Source: Streptomyces katrae
GTDB lineage: Bacteria; Actinomycetota; Actinomycetes; Streptomycetales; Streptomycetaceae
DNA length: 64,000 nucleotides
Assembly: GCF_002028425.1 (NCBI RefSeq)
Contig: NZ_CP020042.1
Coordinates: forward strand, 3,596,001 to 3,660,000
Direction: 5' to 3'
The notes beneath the pieces were generated by a model, which searched no databases, was not told where the DNA came from, and saw nothing but the letters and a program-made list of their open reading frames with translations. Position 1 is the first letter of the stretch; each line of letters opens with the position of its first letter. Shown in pieces: positions 33,903 through 43,332 of this stretch. The position numbers and the translations under genes are program-made.

Positions 33903-36386
33903 ATGACAGCCAGCGCACCAGCCCCATCCGCCCTCCGACCGCCACCGGGCGGGAGCGCCTTCCGCAAGGACCTCCCGGCCGATCTGTCCGCGTCCGCAGC
34001 CGTCTTCCTGATCGCCCTGCCGCTCTCCCTCGGCATCGCGCTCGCCACCGGCGCCCCCCTTCAGGCCGGGCTGGTGGCCGCGGCGGTGGGCGGGATCGTT
34101 GCCGGACGGCTCGGCGGCGCGCCCCTCCAGGTGAGCGGCCCCGCCGCCGGACTCACGGTCGTGACCGCCGAGTTGATCCAGCGCTACGGATGGCGGACCA
34201 CCTGCGCGATCACCGTCCTCGCGGGCTGCTGCCAGCTGGGGCTCGCCTTCCTGCGCACCGCGCGGTCGGCGCTCATGGTGAGTCCGGCCATCGTGCACGG
34301 CATGCTCGCGGGCATCGGCGTGACCATCGCACTGGCCCAGCTGCACATCGTGCTCGGGGGCACCCCGCAGAGCTCGGCCGTGGCCAACGTGCTCGGCCTG
34401 CCCGCCCAGTTGGCCGACCCGCACCCGGCCGCGCTGGCGGTGAGCGCGCTGACGCTGTGCGTCCTGCTCGGCTGGAACCGGCTGCCCGGCCGGGTGGGCC
34501 GCGCCCTGCGCAAGGTGCCGGCCGCCCTGGCCGCGGTCGCCTCCGCCACGGCGTTCGCGGCCCTGGCCGGGCTCGCCCTGCCCCGGGTCGACCTGCCGTC
34601 CTGGAGCAGCCACGCGCTGCCAGGGGTGCCCGAGGGGCCGGTGCTCGGGCTGATCGCCGCCGTCCTGACGATCACGCTGGTGGGCAGCGTGGAGTCCCTG
34701 CTCTCCTCGGTCGCCACCGACAAGCTGATCGCCTCCGAGCGCGGGACGGACGCCCGCCCGCCCCGGGCCGACCTCGACCGCGAACTGCGCGGCCAGGGCG
34801 CTGCGAACATCGTCTCCGGGCTGCTGGGCGGACTGCCGATCACGGGCGTGGCCGTGCGCAGCGTGGCGAACGTCAAGGCGGGCGCGGTCAGCCGGAAATC
34901 AGCCATGTTCCACGGGCTGTGGGTAGTGCTCGCCGCCGGTCTGCTGGTCCCGGTCCTCGACCTGATCCCGCTCGCGGCCCTGGCCGCGCTGGTGATGTTC
35001 GTCGGAATCCAGATGGTCAGCATCACGCACCTGCGGACCGTCTCCCGGCACCGCGAGGTCCTGGTCTACGCGACCACGATCGCGGCCGTGGTGCTGGGCG
35101 GGGTACTGGAGGGCGTGGCCGTCGGCATCGCGGTGGCGGTGGCCCTGGCGCTGCGCCGGCTGGCCCGCACCCGGATCACCGTGGCGGAGGAGGGAGGTGT
35201 CCACCGGGTCACGGTGCGCGGTCAGTTGACCTTCCTGGCGGTCCCCCGGCTGAGCCGGGTGCTGAACCAGGTTCCGCACGAGGGGCATGTGGTGGTCGAG
35301 CTCGACGGTTCGTTCATGGACCACGCCGCCTACGAGACCCTGCACGACTGGCAGGAGTCACACCTGGCGCACGGCGGGACGCTCGAACTGACCGGCCGGG
35401 GCGGCAGGGCGTTCTCCGGCGGGACACCGGACGGCTCCTGGGCGGCCGGCGACGGCGGGGACGAGGGCGGGCGCGAGGGCGCGCCGGCCGGCGGCCACCG
35501 GGGCGAGGCGGGCCGGGGGGCGCACCAGTGCTGCCGCCCCTGGACGCCCTGGCAGAACCACTGCGACCACCGGGCGGCTCCGGTCGCGCAGTCCGCCCAG
35601 CCCGCACCGGCGGACCGGGCGGGACACGGCGCCGCGGGCCCCGCGAGCGCCCCCGCCCGTACGGGTCCGGGCGCGGGCGGGACTCCCGGCGCTGCGGCGG
35701 TCGCCCCCCGGCGGTCCGGCGCGGGCCAACTCGCCAGCGGGATCACCGCCTTCCAGCGGGACACCGCCCCGCACGTACGCGAGGAGCTCGCCCGGCTGGC
35801 GCGCGAGGGGCAGCGTCCCTCGCAGCTCTTCCTGACCTGCGCCGACTCCCGTCTGGTCACCAGCATGATCACCGCCAGCGGTCCGGGCGACCTGTTCACC
35901 GTGCGCAACGTGGGCAATCTCGTCCCGCTGCCCGGTGCGGAGTCCGGCGACGATTCGGTGGCGGCGGCCATCGAGTACGCCGTGGACGTGCTGAAGGTCG
36001 CCAGCATCACGGTGTGCGGGCACTCGGGCTGCGGGGCCATGCAGGCCCTGCTCAACTCCCGGCCGGGCGCTCCGGCGACCCCGCTGAGCCGATGGCTGCG
36101 GCACGGCCTGCCCAGCCTGCAGCGCATGGGCAGCCGGCACCACGCCTGGGCGCGGATCGCGGGGCGGCTCCCGGCCGATGCCGTGGAGCAGCTCTGCCTG
36201 ACCAACGTGGTGCAGCAGCTGGAGCACCTGCGGGCCCACGAGTCGGTGGCCCGGCGCCTCGCCGAGGGCACGCTCGAGCTGCACGGGATGTACTTCCACG
36301 TGGGAGAGGCCCAGGCCTATCTCCTCTCCGCCGGCGAGGACTTCTTCGACTGTCGGGTTTTCGACAGCGTCGGGCAGAACGCCTGA
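33903..36386 (+). CDS. SulP anion transporter fused to beta-carbonic anhydrase
   Basis: 827 aa. Residues about 20-415 are a SulP membrane domain (ADLSASAAVFLIALPLSLGIALA, then GAPLQVSGPAAG), followed by a STAS-like stretch to about 505 (TVRGQLTFLAVPRL, VVVELDGSFMDHAAYE). A low-complexity linker includes a Cys/His cluster at about 540-560. A complete beta-carbonic anhydrase occupies about 600-827 with zinc ligands Cys646, Asp648 (CADSR), His707 and Cys710 (CGHSGCG). Related SulP proteins take up bicarbonate, so the fusion should couple bicarbonate transport to CO2 interconversion. ATG 33903 has GAGG upstream. A hairpin terminator follows. Confidence 0.93.
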   Translation: MTASAPAPSALRPPPGGSAFRKDLPADLSASAAVFLIALPLSLGIALATGAPLQAGLVAAAVGGIVAGRLGGAPLQVSGPAAGLTVVTAELIQRYGWRTTCAITVLAGCCQLGLAFLRTARSALMVSPAIVHGMLAGIGVTIALAQLHIVLGGTPQSSAVANVLGLPAQLADPHPAALAVSALTLCVLLGWNRLPGRVGRALRKVPAALAAVASATAFAALAGLALPRVDLPSWSSHALPGVPEGPVLGLIAAVLTITLVGSVESLLSSVATDKLIASERGTDARPPRADLDRELRGQGAANIVSGLLGGLPITGVAVRSVANVKAGAVSRKSAMFHGLWVVLAAGLLVPVLDLIPLAALAALVMFVGIQMVSITHLRTVSRHREVLVYATTIAAVVLGGVLEGVAVGIAVAVALALRRLARTRITVAEEGGVHRVTVRGQLTFLAVPRLSRVLNQVPHEGHVVVELDGSFMDHAAYETLHDWQESHLAHGGTLELTGRGGRAFSGGTPDGSWAAGDGGDEGGREGAPAGGHRGEAGRGAHQCCRPWTPWQNHCDHRAAPVAQSAQPAPADRAGHGAAGPASAPARTGPGAGGTPGAAAVAPRRSGAGQLASGITAFQRDTAPHVREELARLAREGQRPSQLFLTCADSRLVTSMITASGPGDLFTVRNVGNLVPLPGAESGDDSVAAAIEYAVDVLKVASITVCGHSGCGAMQALLNSRPGAPATPLSRWLRHGLPSLQRMGSRHHAWARIAGRLPADAVEQLCLTNVVQQLEHLRAHESVARRLAEGTLELHGMYFHVGEAQAYLLSAGEDFFDCRVFDSVGQNA

Positions 36387-36433
36387 CCAGAGGCCCTCCC
36401 GAACCGATACCCTCCCGTATCCGTGCAAGCCAT

Positions 36434-36465
36434 GGGCCCTCCCGCACCAGCGGCGGGAAGGGCCC
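36434..36465 (+). terminator. Terminator after the SulP-carbonic anhydrase gene
   Basis: GGGCCCT-CCCGC (36434-36445) pairs with GCGGG-AAGGGCCC (36453-36465) with one bulge, 7-nt loop. Confidence 0.7.
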
Positions 36466-36531
36466 TTGGCGCGCCGCCCCGCCCGCACGCCGACACGCCG
36501 CGCGCGCGAAGGCGGGGCACGGGCCCAGTCG

Positions 36532-36549
36532 TGGTATAGGTCTAAACCA
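36532..36549. promoter_or_regulatory. Possible GntR/DasR-type operator upstream of acs
   Basis: AGGTCTAAACCA (36538-36549) matches 10 of 12 positions of the DasR core TGGTCTAGACCA, and a second TGGT lies at 36532-36535. DasR is the N-acetylglucosamine-responsive regulator of Streptomyces. It is 100 nt upstream of the acs start in a relatively AT-rich stretch. Confidence 0.3.
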
Positions 36550-36651
36550 ATTTTCGGCAACCCCTTGTCACCTGGGCGTCTGACTGATGAGCTGTCCCCG
36601 GGGACTCAGCTATGCCCGGGGACAACGGACACCCTGGGAAAGGGAGATGTC

Positions 36652-38607
36652 GTGAGCAACGAGAGCCTGGCCAACCTGCTGAAAGAGGAGCGGCGGTTCG
36701 CACCGCCCGCCGATCTGGCCGCCGCCGCGAACGTGAAGGAGGCCGCGTACGCGAAGGCCGACACGGACCGGCTGGGCTTCTGGGCCGAGCAGGCCCGACG
36801 GCTTTCCTGGGAGACCGAGCCCACCGAGACGCTCGACTGGAGCAACCCGCCCTTCGCGAAGTGGTTCGCCGACGGCAAGCTGAACGTCGCGTACAACTGC
36901 GTGGACCGCCACGTGGAGGCCGGCAACGGCGACCGCGTCGCCCTCCACTTCGAGGGCGAGCCGGGCGACAGCCGCTCGATCACCTACGCCCAGCTCAAGG
37001 ACGAGGTCTCGCAGGCCGCGAACGCCCTCACCGAGCTCGGTGTCCAGGCGGGCGACCGGGTCGCCGTCTACCTCCCGATGATCCCCGAGGCCGTCGTCGC
37101 GATGCTCGCGTGCGCCCGCGTCGGCGCCGCGCACTCGGTGGTCTTCGGCGGCTTCTCCGCCGACGCCGTCGCCTCCCGCATCCAGGACGCCGACGCCAAG
37201 CTGGTCATCACCGCCGACGGCGGCTACCGCCGCGGCAAGCCCAGCGCGCTCAAGCCCGCCATCGACGAGGCCGTCGCCAAGTGCCCGCAGGTCGAGCACG
37301 TCCTCGTCGTCCGCCGCACCGGCCAGGACACCGCCTTCACCGAGGGCCGCGACCTGTGGTGGCACGACCTGGTCGGCCGCCAGTCCACCGAGCACACCCC
37401 GCAGGCCTTCGACGCCGAGCACCCGCTCTTCATCCTCTACACCTCGGGGACCACGGGTAAGCCGAAGGGCATCCTGCACACCTCGGGCGGCTACCTCACC
37501 CAGGCCTCGTACACCCACCACGCCGTCTTCGACCTGAAGCCGGAGAGCGACGTCTACTGGTGCACCGCCGACATCGGCTGGGTCACCGGGCACTCCTACA
37601 TCGTCTACGGCCCGCTGGCCAACGGCGCCACGCAGGTGATGTACGAGGGCACCCCGGACACCCCGCACCAGGGCCGGTTCTGGGAGGTCGTGCAGAAGTA
37701 CCGCGTCACCATCCTCTACACCGCGCCCACCGCGATCCGTACGTTCATGAAGTGGGGCGACGACATCCCCGCGAAGTTCGACCTGTCGAGCCTGCGCGTG
37801 CTCGGCTCGGTCGGCGAGCCGATCAACCCCGAGGCCTGGATCTGGTACCGCAAGCACATCGGCGGCGACCGCTGCCCGATCGTGGACACCTGGTGGCAGA
37901 CCGAGACCGGCGCGATGATGATCTCCCCGCTCCCCGGTGTCACCGCGACCAAGCCGGGCTCGGCCCAGCGCGCCCTGCCGGGCATCGGCGCCACCGTCGT
38001 CGACGACGAGGGCCACGAGGTGGCGAACGGCGGAGGCGGCTACCTGGTCCTCACCGAACCGTGGCCGTCGATGCTGCGCACCATCTGGGGCGACGACCAG
38101 CGCTTCATCGACACCTACTGGTCCCGCTTCGAGGGCCGCTACTTCGCGGGCGACGGCGCCAAGAAGGACGACGACGGCGACATCTGGCTGCTGGGCCGCG
38201 TCGACGACGTGATGCTGGTGTCGGGCCACAACATCTCGACCACCGAGGTGGAGTCGGCGCTCGTCTCGCACCCCGCCGTGGCCGAGGCCGCCGTCGTCGG
38301 CGCGGCCGACGAGACCACCGGGCAGGCCATCGTGGCCTTCGTCATCCTGCGCGGCAGCGCCTCGGAGACGGACGGCCTGGTCGCGGAGCTGCGCAACCAC
38401 GTGGGCGCCACCCTCGGCCCGATCGCCAAGCCGAAGCGGATCCTGCCGGTGCAGGAGCTGCCGAAGACCCGTTCCGGCAAGATCATGCGCCGTCTGCTGC
38501 GCGACGTGGCCGAGAACCGCGCGGTCGGCGACGTCACCACGCTCGCCGACTCCTCCGTGATGGACCTGATCCAGACGAAGCTGCCCAGCGCCTCCGACGA
38601 GGACTGA
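36652..38607 (+). CDS. acs: Acetyl-CoA synthetase
   Basis: 651 aa from GTG 36652 (AGGGAG 5 nt upstream), the typical length. The open frame runs further upstream without a better start. Adenylate-forming enzyme: YTSGTTGKPKG (from residue 263), DTWWQTETGA, and the C-terminal PKTRSGKIMRR with Lys610, the lysine acetylated to switch off the enzyme in other bacteria. It activates acetate to acetyl-CoA in the cytoplasm. Corresponds to recalled Rv3667. A 15-bp terminator follows at 38635. Confidence 0.97.
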   Translation: MSNESLANLLKEERRFAPPADLAAAANVKEAAYAKADTDRLGFWAEQARRLSWETEPTETLDWSNPPFAKWFADGKLNVAYNCVDRHVEAGNGDRVALHFEGEPGDSRSITYAQLKDEVSQAANALTELGVQAGDRVAVYLPMIPEAVVAMLACARVGAAHSVVFGGFSADAVASRIQDADAKLVITADGGYRRGKPSALKPAIDEAVAKCPQVEHVLVVRRTGQDTAFTEGRDLWWHDLVGRQSTEHTPQAFDAEHPLFILYTSGTTGKPKGILHTSGGYLTQASYTHHAVFDLKPESDVYWCTADIGWVTGHSYIVYGPLANGATQVMYEGTPDTPHQGRFWEVVQKYRVTILYTAPTAIRTFMKWGDDIPAKFDLSSLRVLGSVGEPINPEAWIWYRKHIGGDRCPIVDTWWQTETGAMMISPLPGVTATKPGSAQRALPGIGATVVDDEGHEVANGGGGYLVLTEPWPSMLRTIWGDDQRFIDTYWSRFEGRYFAGDGAKKDDDGDIWLLGRVDDVMLVSGHNISTTEVESALVSHPAVAEAAVVGAADETTGQAIVAFVILRGSASETDGLVAELRNHVGATLGPIAKPKRILPVQELPKTRSGKIMRRLLRDVAENRAVGDVTTLADSSVMDLIQTKLPSASDED

Positions 38608-38634
38608 CCTGCGGCAGGACGAGTACGACCCGAC

Positions 38635-38669
38635 GAGGGCGTCCGGCGCACAGCGCGCCGGACGCCCTC
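38635..38669 (+). terminator. Terminator after acs
   Basis: A perfect 15-bp stem (GAGGGCGTCCGGCGC, 38635-38649, with 38655-38669) and a 5-nt loop, followed by TCCGTTT. Confidence 0.9.
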
Positions 38670-38845
38670 CGTCCGTTTAAGGTGAAGATCACCCGATACG
38701 ACGGAACGGACCCTGTAAAATATGAGAAGCGTCAAGATTTGACGCCCTAAAGCCTCAACGAAGCCTCACTGAAGTCTCTGGGTGTGCCGGGAAGTCTGGT
38801 CGGCAACTGCATGCGTCATGCCGTCGACCAACCGGAGGTCCCCCC

Positions 38846-40291
38846 GTGGCCACGCCCGCACCCCGCCGCAAGCTCCTCGGACGGCTCTCCCTCCCCGAGC
38901 GCCGCTTCGTCGCGGACGCGCTGCGCACCGAGACCGTCGGCGGCGTCCTGCTGCTGGTGGCCGCGATCGCCGCACTCCTGTGGGCGAACATACCCGCGAT
39001 ATCGGACAGCTTCGCCGACGTCCGGTCCTTCCACATCGGCCCCGCCTCCCTCGGCCTGGACCTCTCGCTCCAGCACTGGGCGGCCGACGGCCTGCTCGCG
39101 GTCTTCTTCTTCGTCGCCGGCATCGAGCTCAAGCGGGAACTCGTCGCGGGCGACCTGCGCGACGCCAAGGCCGCCGCGCTCCCCGTCATCGCCGCCGTCT
39201 GCGGCATGGCCGTACCCGCGCTGGTCTACTTCCTGGTCAACACCCTCGGCGGCGGCTCGACCGACGGCTGGGCGGTCCCCACCGCCACCGACATCGCCTT
39301 CGCCCTCGCCGTCCTCGCGGTCATCGGCACCTCGCTGCCCTCCGCGCTGCGCGCCTTCCTGCTGACCCTGGCCGTCGTCGACGACCTCTTCGCCATCCTG
39401 ATCATCGCGGTGTTCTTCACCGGCAGCATCGACTTCGCCGCGCTGGGCGGGGCCGTCGCCGGCCTGGTCCTCTTCTGGTTCCTGCTGCGCGCCGGGGTCC
39501 GCGGCTGGTACGTCTACGTGCCGCTGGCGCTGGTCATCTGGGGCCTGATGTACAACAGCGGCGTCCACGCCACCATCGCCGGCGTCGCCATGGGCCTGAT
39601 GCTGCGCTGCACCCGCCGGGAGGGCGAAGAGCACTCCCCGGGCGAGCACATCGAGCACCTGGTCCGGCCCCTGTCGGCCGGCCTGGCCGTGCCCCTCTTC
39701 GCCCTGTTCTCCGCCGGGGTCTCCCTTTCGGGCGGGGCGATCGCGCAGGTCTTCACCCGCCCCGAGACCCTGGGCGTGGTCCTCGGCCTGGTCGTCGGCA
39801 AGACGGTGGGCATCTTCGGCGGCACCTGGCTGGCCGCCCGCTTCACCCGTGCGGAGCTCAGCGAGGACCTGGCCTGGCCCGATGTGCTCGCCGTGGCCTC
39901 CCTGGCCGGCATCGGCTTCACCGTCTCCCTCCTGATCGGCGAACTCGCCTTCGCCGAGGACCCCGTCCTCACCGACGAGGTCAAGGCCGCCGTCCTGCTC
40001 GGCTCGCTCATCGCGGCGGTCGTCGCCTGCGTCATGCTCAAGCTCCGCGACCGCACGTACCGCTCCCTGACCGAAGCGGAGGAGCGCGACGAGGACCGCG
40101 ACGGGATCCCGGACATCTACGAAGAGGGCAACCCGGAGTACCACCTGCGGATGGCTCGGATCCACGAGGAGAAGGCGGCCGAACACCGCCTGCGGGCCAC
40201 CGCGCTCGCCCTGGCGCAGTCCCCGGAGCCGGACGACGGCGCGGGCGAAGCAACGGGCGGGTCCAGCGCGCGGGCCGACCGTCCGGCATGA
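38846..40291 (+). CDS. nhaA: Na+/H+ antiporter NhaA
   Basis: 481 aa, GTG 38846 with GGAGG 7 nt upstream. About twelve membrane segments; the ion-binding aspartate pair is Asp179-Asp180 in LAVVDDLFAILI, and PTATDIAFALAVL is the conserved TM4 region. The C-terminal 60 residues are charged and longer than in E. coli NhaA (388 aa), an actinobacterial feature. It exports Na+ in exchange for protons. It lies between acs and a holin-like gene, each apparently with its own signals. Confidence 0.94.
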   Translation: MATPAPRRKLLGRLSLPERRFVADALRTETVGGVLLLVAAIAALLWANIPAISDSFADVRSFHIGPASLGLDLSLQHWAADGLLAVFFFVAGIELKRELVAGDLRDAKAAALPVIAAVCGMAVPALVYFLVNTLGGGSTDGWAVPTATDIAFALAVLAVIGTSLPSALRAFLLTLAVVDDLFAILIIAVFFTGSIDFAALGGAVAGLVLFWFLLRAGVRGWYVYVPLALVIWGLMYNSGVHATIAGVAMGLMLRCTRREGEEHSPGEHIEHLVRPLSAGLAVPLFALFSAGVSLSGGAIAQVFTRPETLGVVLGLVVGKTVGIFGGTWLAARFTRAELSEDLAWPDVLAVASLAGIGFTVSLLIGELAFAEDPVLTDEVKAAVLLGSLIAAVVACVMLKLRDRTYRSLTEAEERDEDRDGIPDIYEEGNPEYHLRMARIHEEKAAEHRLRATALALAQSPEPDDGAGEATGGSSARADRPA

Positions 40292-40345
40292 TCTGACTGA
40301 CGACGGAGGACAGCCGCCGGCAGACGACGACAGAGGGAGACAGAG

Positions 40346-40804
40346 ATGAGCGCAGTGGACCAAGGGGCTCCGGGGGCCGAGCGCACCCTCGGCCAGCTCG
40401 TCGCCGCGGCCACCGCCGAGATGTCCGCCCTGGTGCACGACGAGATCGCGCTCGCCAAGGTGGAGATCAAGCAGGACGTCAAGCGCGCGGGCATCGGCAG
40501 CGGCGCCGCGATCGCGGCGGGCGTGCTCGTGCTCTTCTCCCTCCCCGTACTGAGTTTCGCCGCGGCCTACGGCATCCACAACCTCGGTCTCGGGCTCGCC
40601 TGGTCCTTCCTCATCGTCGGCGGCGCGTTCTGGCTGCTGGCGGGGCTGGTCGGGCTGCTGGCGGTGGCCAAGTTCAAGAAGATCAAGCCGCCGGTGAAGA
40701 CGATGGACTCCGTCAAGCAGACCGCCGCGGTGGTGGGAACCGTCAAGCCGCATCCGCGGCCGGTGAGTGACCAGGCCGTGGGTGTGGCACGCTCGTCCTC
40801 ATGA
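40346..40804 (+). CDS. Phage-holin-family (DUF1469) membrane protein
   Basis: 152 aa; ATG 40346 with GAGGGAGACAGAG upstream. An amphipathic N-terminal helix (about 15-50) and two hydrophobic segments (IAAGVLVLFSLPVLSFAAAYG and WSFLIVGGAFWLLAGLVGLL), then a Lys-rich tail. This is the Act_Phage_Holin_3/DUF1469 type; despite the name it is a chromosomal protein with no phage context here. Its stop overlaps the next start (ATGA, 40801-40804). Same order in M. tuberculosis (recalled Rv3669-Rv3670). Confidence 0.87.
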   Translation: MSAVDQGAPGAERTLGQLVAAATAEMSALVHDEIALAKVEIKQDVKRAGIGSGAAIAAGVLVLFSLPVLSFAAAYGIHNLGLGLAWSFLIVGGAFWLLAGLVGLLAVAKFKKIKPPVKTMDSVKQTAAVVGTVKPHPRPVSDQAVGVARSSS

Positions 40805-41775
40805 CAGCCCCCTCGCCGGACTCCAGCACTCCGCCCACCGCCGCCACGGCGGTACGGATCGCCCTGCCGGACGGCAGGGCGGTGACCCACCGGGACGTCG
40901 CGGCCAACGGCGCCCGGTTCCACGTCGCGGAGCTCGGCGACGGACCGCTGGTCCTCCTGCTGCACGGCTTCCCGCAGTTCTGGTGGACCTGGCGGCACCA
41001 GCTGACCGCCCTCGCGGACGCCGGGTACCGCGCGGTGGCGATGGACCTGCGCGGAGTGGGCGGCAGCGACCGCACCCCGCGCGGCTACGACCCGGCGAAC
41101 CTCGCGCTCGACGTCACCGGCGTCATCCGCTCCCTCGGCGAGCCGGACGCCGCCCTCGTCGGACACGACCTGGGCGGCTACCTGGCCTGGACGGCGGCCG
41201 TGATGCGGCCCAAGCTGGTGCGCCGACTGGTCGTCTCCTCCATGCCGCACCCGCGCCGCTGGCGCTCGGCCATGCTGGGCGACGTCGGCCAGACCCGGGC
41301 GAGCTCCCACATCTGGGGCTTCCAGCGGCCGTTCATCCCCGAGCGGCAGCTGGTCGCCGACGACGGGGCTCTCGTGGGACAGCTGATCCGGGAGTGGTCC
41401 GGGCCGCGGCTCCAGGACGAGGGCTCGGACGAGGAAGCGCTCGGCGTGTACCGGCGGGCGATGTGCATCCCGTCCACCGCGCACTGCTCGATCGAGCCCT
41501 ACCGCTGGATGATGCGCTCGATGGCCCGGCCGGACGGGCTGCAGTTCTACCGCCGGATGAAGCGGCCCGTACGGGTGCCGACGCTGCACCTGCACGGATC
41601 GCTGGACCCGGTGATGCGTACGCGCAGCGCCGCCGGATCCGGGGAGTACGTCGAGGCCCCCTACCGCTGGCGGCTCTTCGACGGCCTCGGGCACTTCCCG
41701 CACGAGGAGGACCCGGCCGCCTTCTCCGCCGAGCTGGTGAACTGGCTCAAGGACCCCGAGCCCGACCGCCCCTGA
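40801..41775 (+). CDS. Alpha/beta hydrolase, epoxide-hydrolase type
   Basis: 324 aa, coupled to the preceding gene. Oxyanion block LLLHGFPQFWWTWRHQ, nucleophile Asp123 in GHDLGG (Asp rather than Ser marks the epoxide hydrolase/dehalogenase branch), and His298 in GLGHFPHEEDP. Corresponds to EphE (recalled Rv3670). Cytoplasmic; substrate unknown. Confidence 0.9.
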   Translation: MTAPSPDSSTPPTAATAVRIALPDGRAVTHRDVAANGARFHVAELGDGPLVLLLHGFPQFWWTWRHQLTALADAGYRAVAMDLRGVGGSDRTPRGYDPANLALDVTGVIRSLGEPDAALVGHDLGGYLAWTAAVMRPKLVRRLVVSSMPHPRRWRSAMLGDVGQTRASSHIWGFQRPFIPERQLVADDGALVGQLIREWSGPRLQDEGSDEEALGVYRRAMCIPSTAHCSIEPYRWMMRSMARPDGLQFYRRMKRPVRVPTLHLHGSLDPVMRTRSAAGSGEYVEAPYRWRLFDGLGHFPHEEDPAAFSAELVNWLKDPEPDRP

Positions 41776-41935
41776 CGAAGCCTTGGCCTGTACCTGACGG
41801 GTCGATGACCGGTTCCTGACGGATCCGCAGTTTATTCGTACGACTGGCTTACGGTCATTCAATTGCCCGGCGCATAGGCCAATTGGCCGCCGCGGACGGG
41901 GTTACCGACCTTGGAGGCCGGGCACAGCTCGTTGT

Positions 41936-42112
41936 ATGGGCTGGACGCACGACCACGGTGACACCGCACGCGAACGCCGCTCGGCCACGGTGCCGGGCAC
42001 GCACGACAGGGGGGCGGGCCGCGAAGGCCACGACCCCCGCCTCGGGATTCCGCGCATCCTGCGCCGCCGCGCCCGCTGGGTGTCGGCGCGGCTGCGCCAT
42101 CCACGGGTGTAG
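41936..42112 (+). CDS. Small basic protein of unknown function
   Basis: 58 aa, ATG 41936 to TAG 42112. Third codon positions are about 90% G or C, far above the other frames over this stretch, so it looks coding. The sequence begins MGWTHDHGDTARERR and ends in an Arg-rich helix (RILRRRARWVSARLRHPRV). The nearest GGAGG is 18 nt upstream, too far for a normal ribosome-binding site, so the start is uncertain; an AT-rich stretch at 41829-41895 may be its promoter. It is convergent with marP (4 nt apart). Not recognised. Confidence 0.5.
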   Translation: MGWTHDHGDTARERRSATVPGTHDRGAGREGHDPRLGIPRILRRRARWVSARLRHPRV

Positions 42113-42116
42113 CGGG

Positions 42117-43328
42117 TCAGAGGGCGCAACCCTGGGTGTCAACCCGCCGGTCGGCGATCCTGCCGACGCGGATGTCGTCCCGGATCTCGTCCGCCGTCAG
42201 GGCGTAGCCGGTGTTTGGGTCGTCGAGCGACTTCGCGAAGACGACCCCGTACACCCGGCCCTCGGGCGTCAGCAGCGGGCCGCCGGAGTTGCCCTGGCGG
42301 ACGGTCGCGTAGAGCGAGTAGACGTCGCGGCGGACGGTGCCCCGGTGGTAGATGTCCGGGCCGTTGGCGTTGATCCTGCCGCGGACGCGGGCGGCGCGGA
42401 CGTCGTACCCGCCGTTCTCCGGGAAGCCGGCGACGATCGCGTCGCTGCTGCTCGTCGCGTCCTTCTCGGTGAACTCCAGGGCCGGGGCGCGCAGCTTCGG
42501 CACGTCCAGGACGGCGATGTCGCGCTCCCAGTCGTAGAGCACCACCTTGCCGTCGTACAGCTTGCCCTCGCCGCCGATCTGCACGGTCGGCTCGATGACC
42601 CCGCCGACGACATGGGCGTTGGTCATCACCTTGCCGGGCGCGAAGACGAAGCCGGTGCCTTCCAGGACCTTGCTGCAGCTGGGCGCGGTGCCGACGACCT
42701 TCACGATCGAGAGCCTGGCCTGCTGGGCGACGGCGCCGGCGGCCAGCGCCGGGTCGGGCGGCTTCACCTCGGCGATGGGCTCGTTCGAGAAGGGGCTGAA
42801 GACCTGGGGGAGGCCGTTGCGGGCGAGGGTGGAGCTGAAGTCCGAGAACCAGGTGTTGGCCTGGTCGGGCAGCACCCGCGACACGCCCAGCAGCACCTTG
42901 GAGTTGCGGACCTCCTTGCCCAGGGTGGGCAGTGAGGTGCCGGCCAGCGCGGAGCCGATCAGCCAGGCCACCAGCAGCATCGCGACGACGTTGACCAGCG
43001 CGCCGCCGGTCGCGTCGAGCGCGCGGGCCGGTGACCAGGTGATGTAGCGCCGGAGCCGGTTGCCCAGATGGGTGGTCAGGGCCTGGCCGATCGAGGCGCA
43101 GATGATGATGACCACGACGGCGATCACCACGACCGTGGTGGACACCTGGGTGCCGTTTTCCGTCACCCGGTCCCAGATCAGCGGGAGCAGGGACACGGCG
43201 ATGAGGCCACCGCCCAGGAAGCCGGTCACCGACAGGACGCCGACGACGAAGCCCTGGCGGTAGCCGACGATCGCGAACCACACGGCCGCGAGCAGCAACA
43301 GGATGTCCAGCACGTTCACGAGGGTCAC
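42117..43328 (-). CDS. marP: MarP-family membrane serine protease
   Basis: 403 aa, GTG 43328. Four N-terminal membrane segments form a CvpA-like domain (1-130), followed by a chymotrypsin-fold protease with His239 (MTNAHVVGG), Asp270 (WERDIAVLD) and Ser348 (RQGNSGGPL). Cys218 and the C-terminal Cys could form the disulfide known to regulate M. tuberculosis MarP (Rv3671c), a periplasmic protease needed for acid and oxidative resistance. The preceding Nudix gene ends 4 nt upstream, so the two form an operon. Confidence 0.93.
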   Translation of the reverse strand: MTLVNVLDILLLLAAVWFAIVGYRQGFVVGVLSVTGFLGGGLIAVSLLPLIWDRVTENGTQVSTTVVVIAVVVIIICASIGQALTTHLGNRLRRYITWSPARALDATGGALVNVVAMLLVAWLIGSALAGTSLPTLGKEVRNSKVLLGVSRVLPDQANTWFSDFSSTLARNGLPQVFSPFSNEPIAEVKPPDPALAAGAVAQQARLSIVKVVGTAPSCSKVLEGTGFVFAPGKVMTNAHVVGGVIEPTVQIGGEGKLYDGKVVLYDWERDIAVLDVPKLRAPALEFTEKDATSSSDAIVAGFPENGGYDVRAARVRGRINANGPDIYHRGTVRRDVYSLYATVRQGNSGGPLLTPEGRVYGVVFAKSLDDPNTGYALTADEIRDDIRVGRIADRRVDTQGCAL

Positions 43329-43332
43329 CGTC

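Noticed and set aside
40346..40804. Prophage, suggested by the holin-family gene
   Set aside because: There are no other phage genes nearby, and the same gene stands before the same epoxide hydrolase gene in other actinobacteria.
41902..42142. Minus-strand short frames opposite the 58-codon gene
   Set aside because: They have poor third-position bias and no ribosome-binding site; the plus-strand frame is far better.
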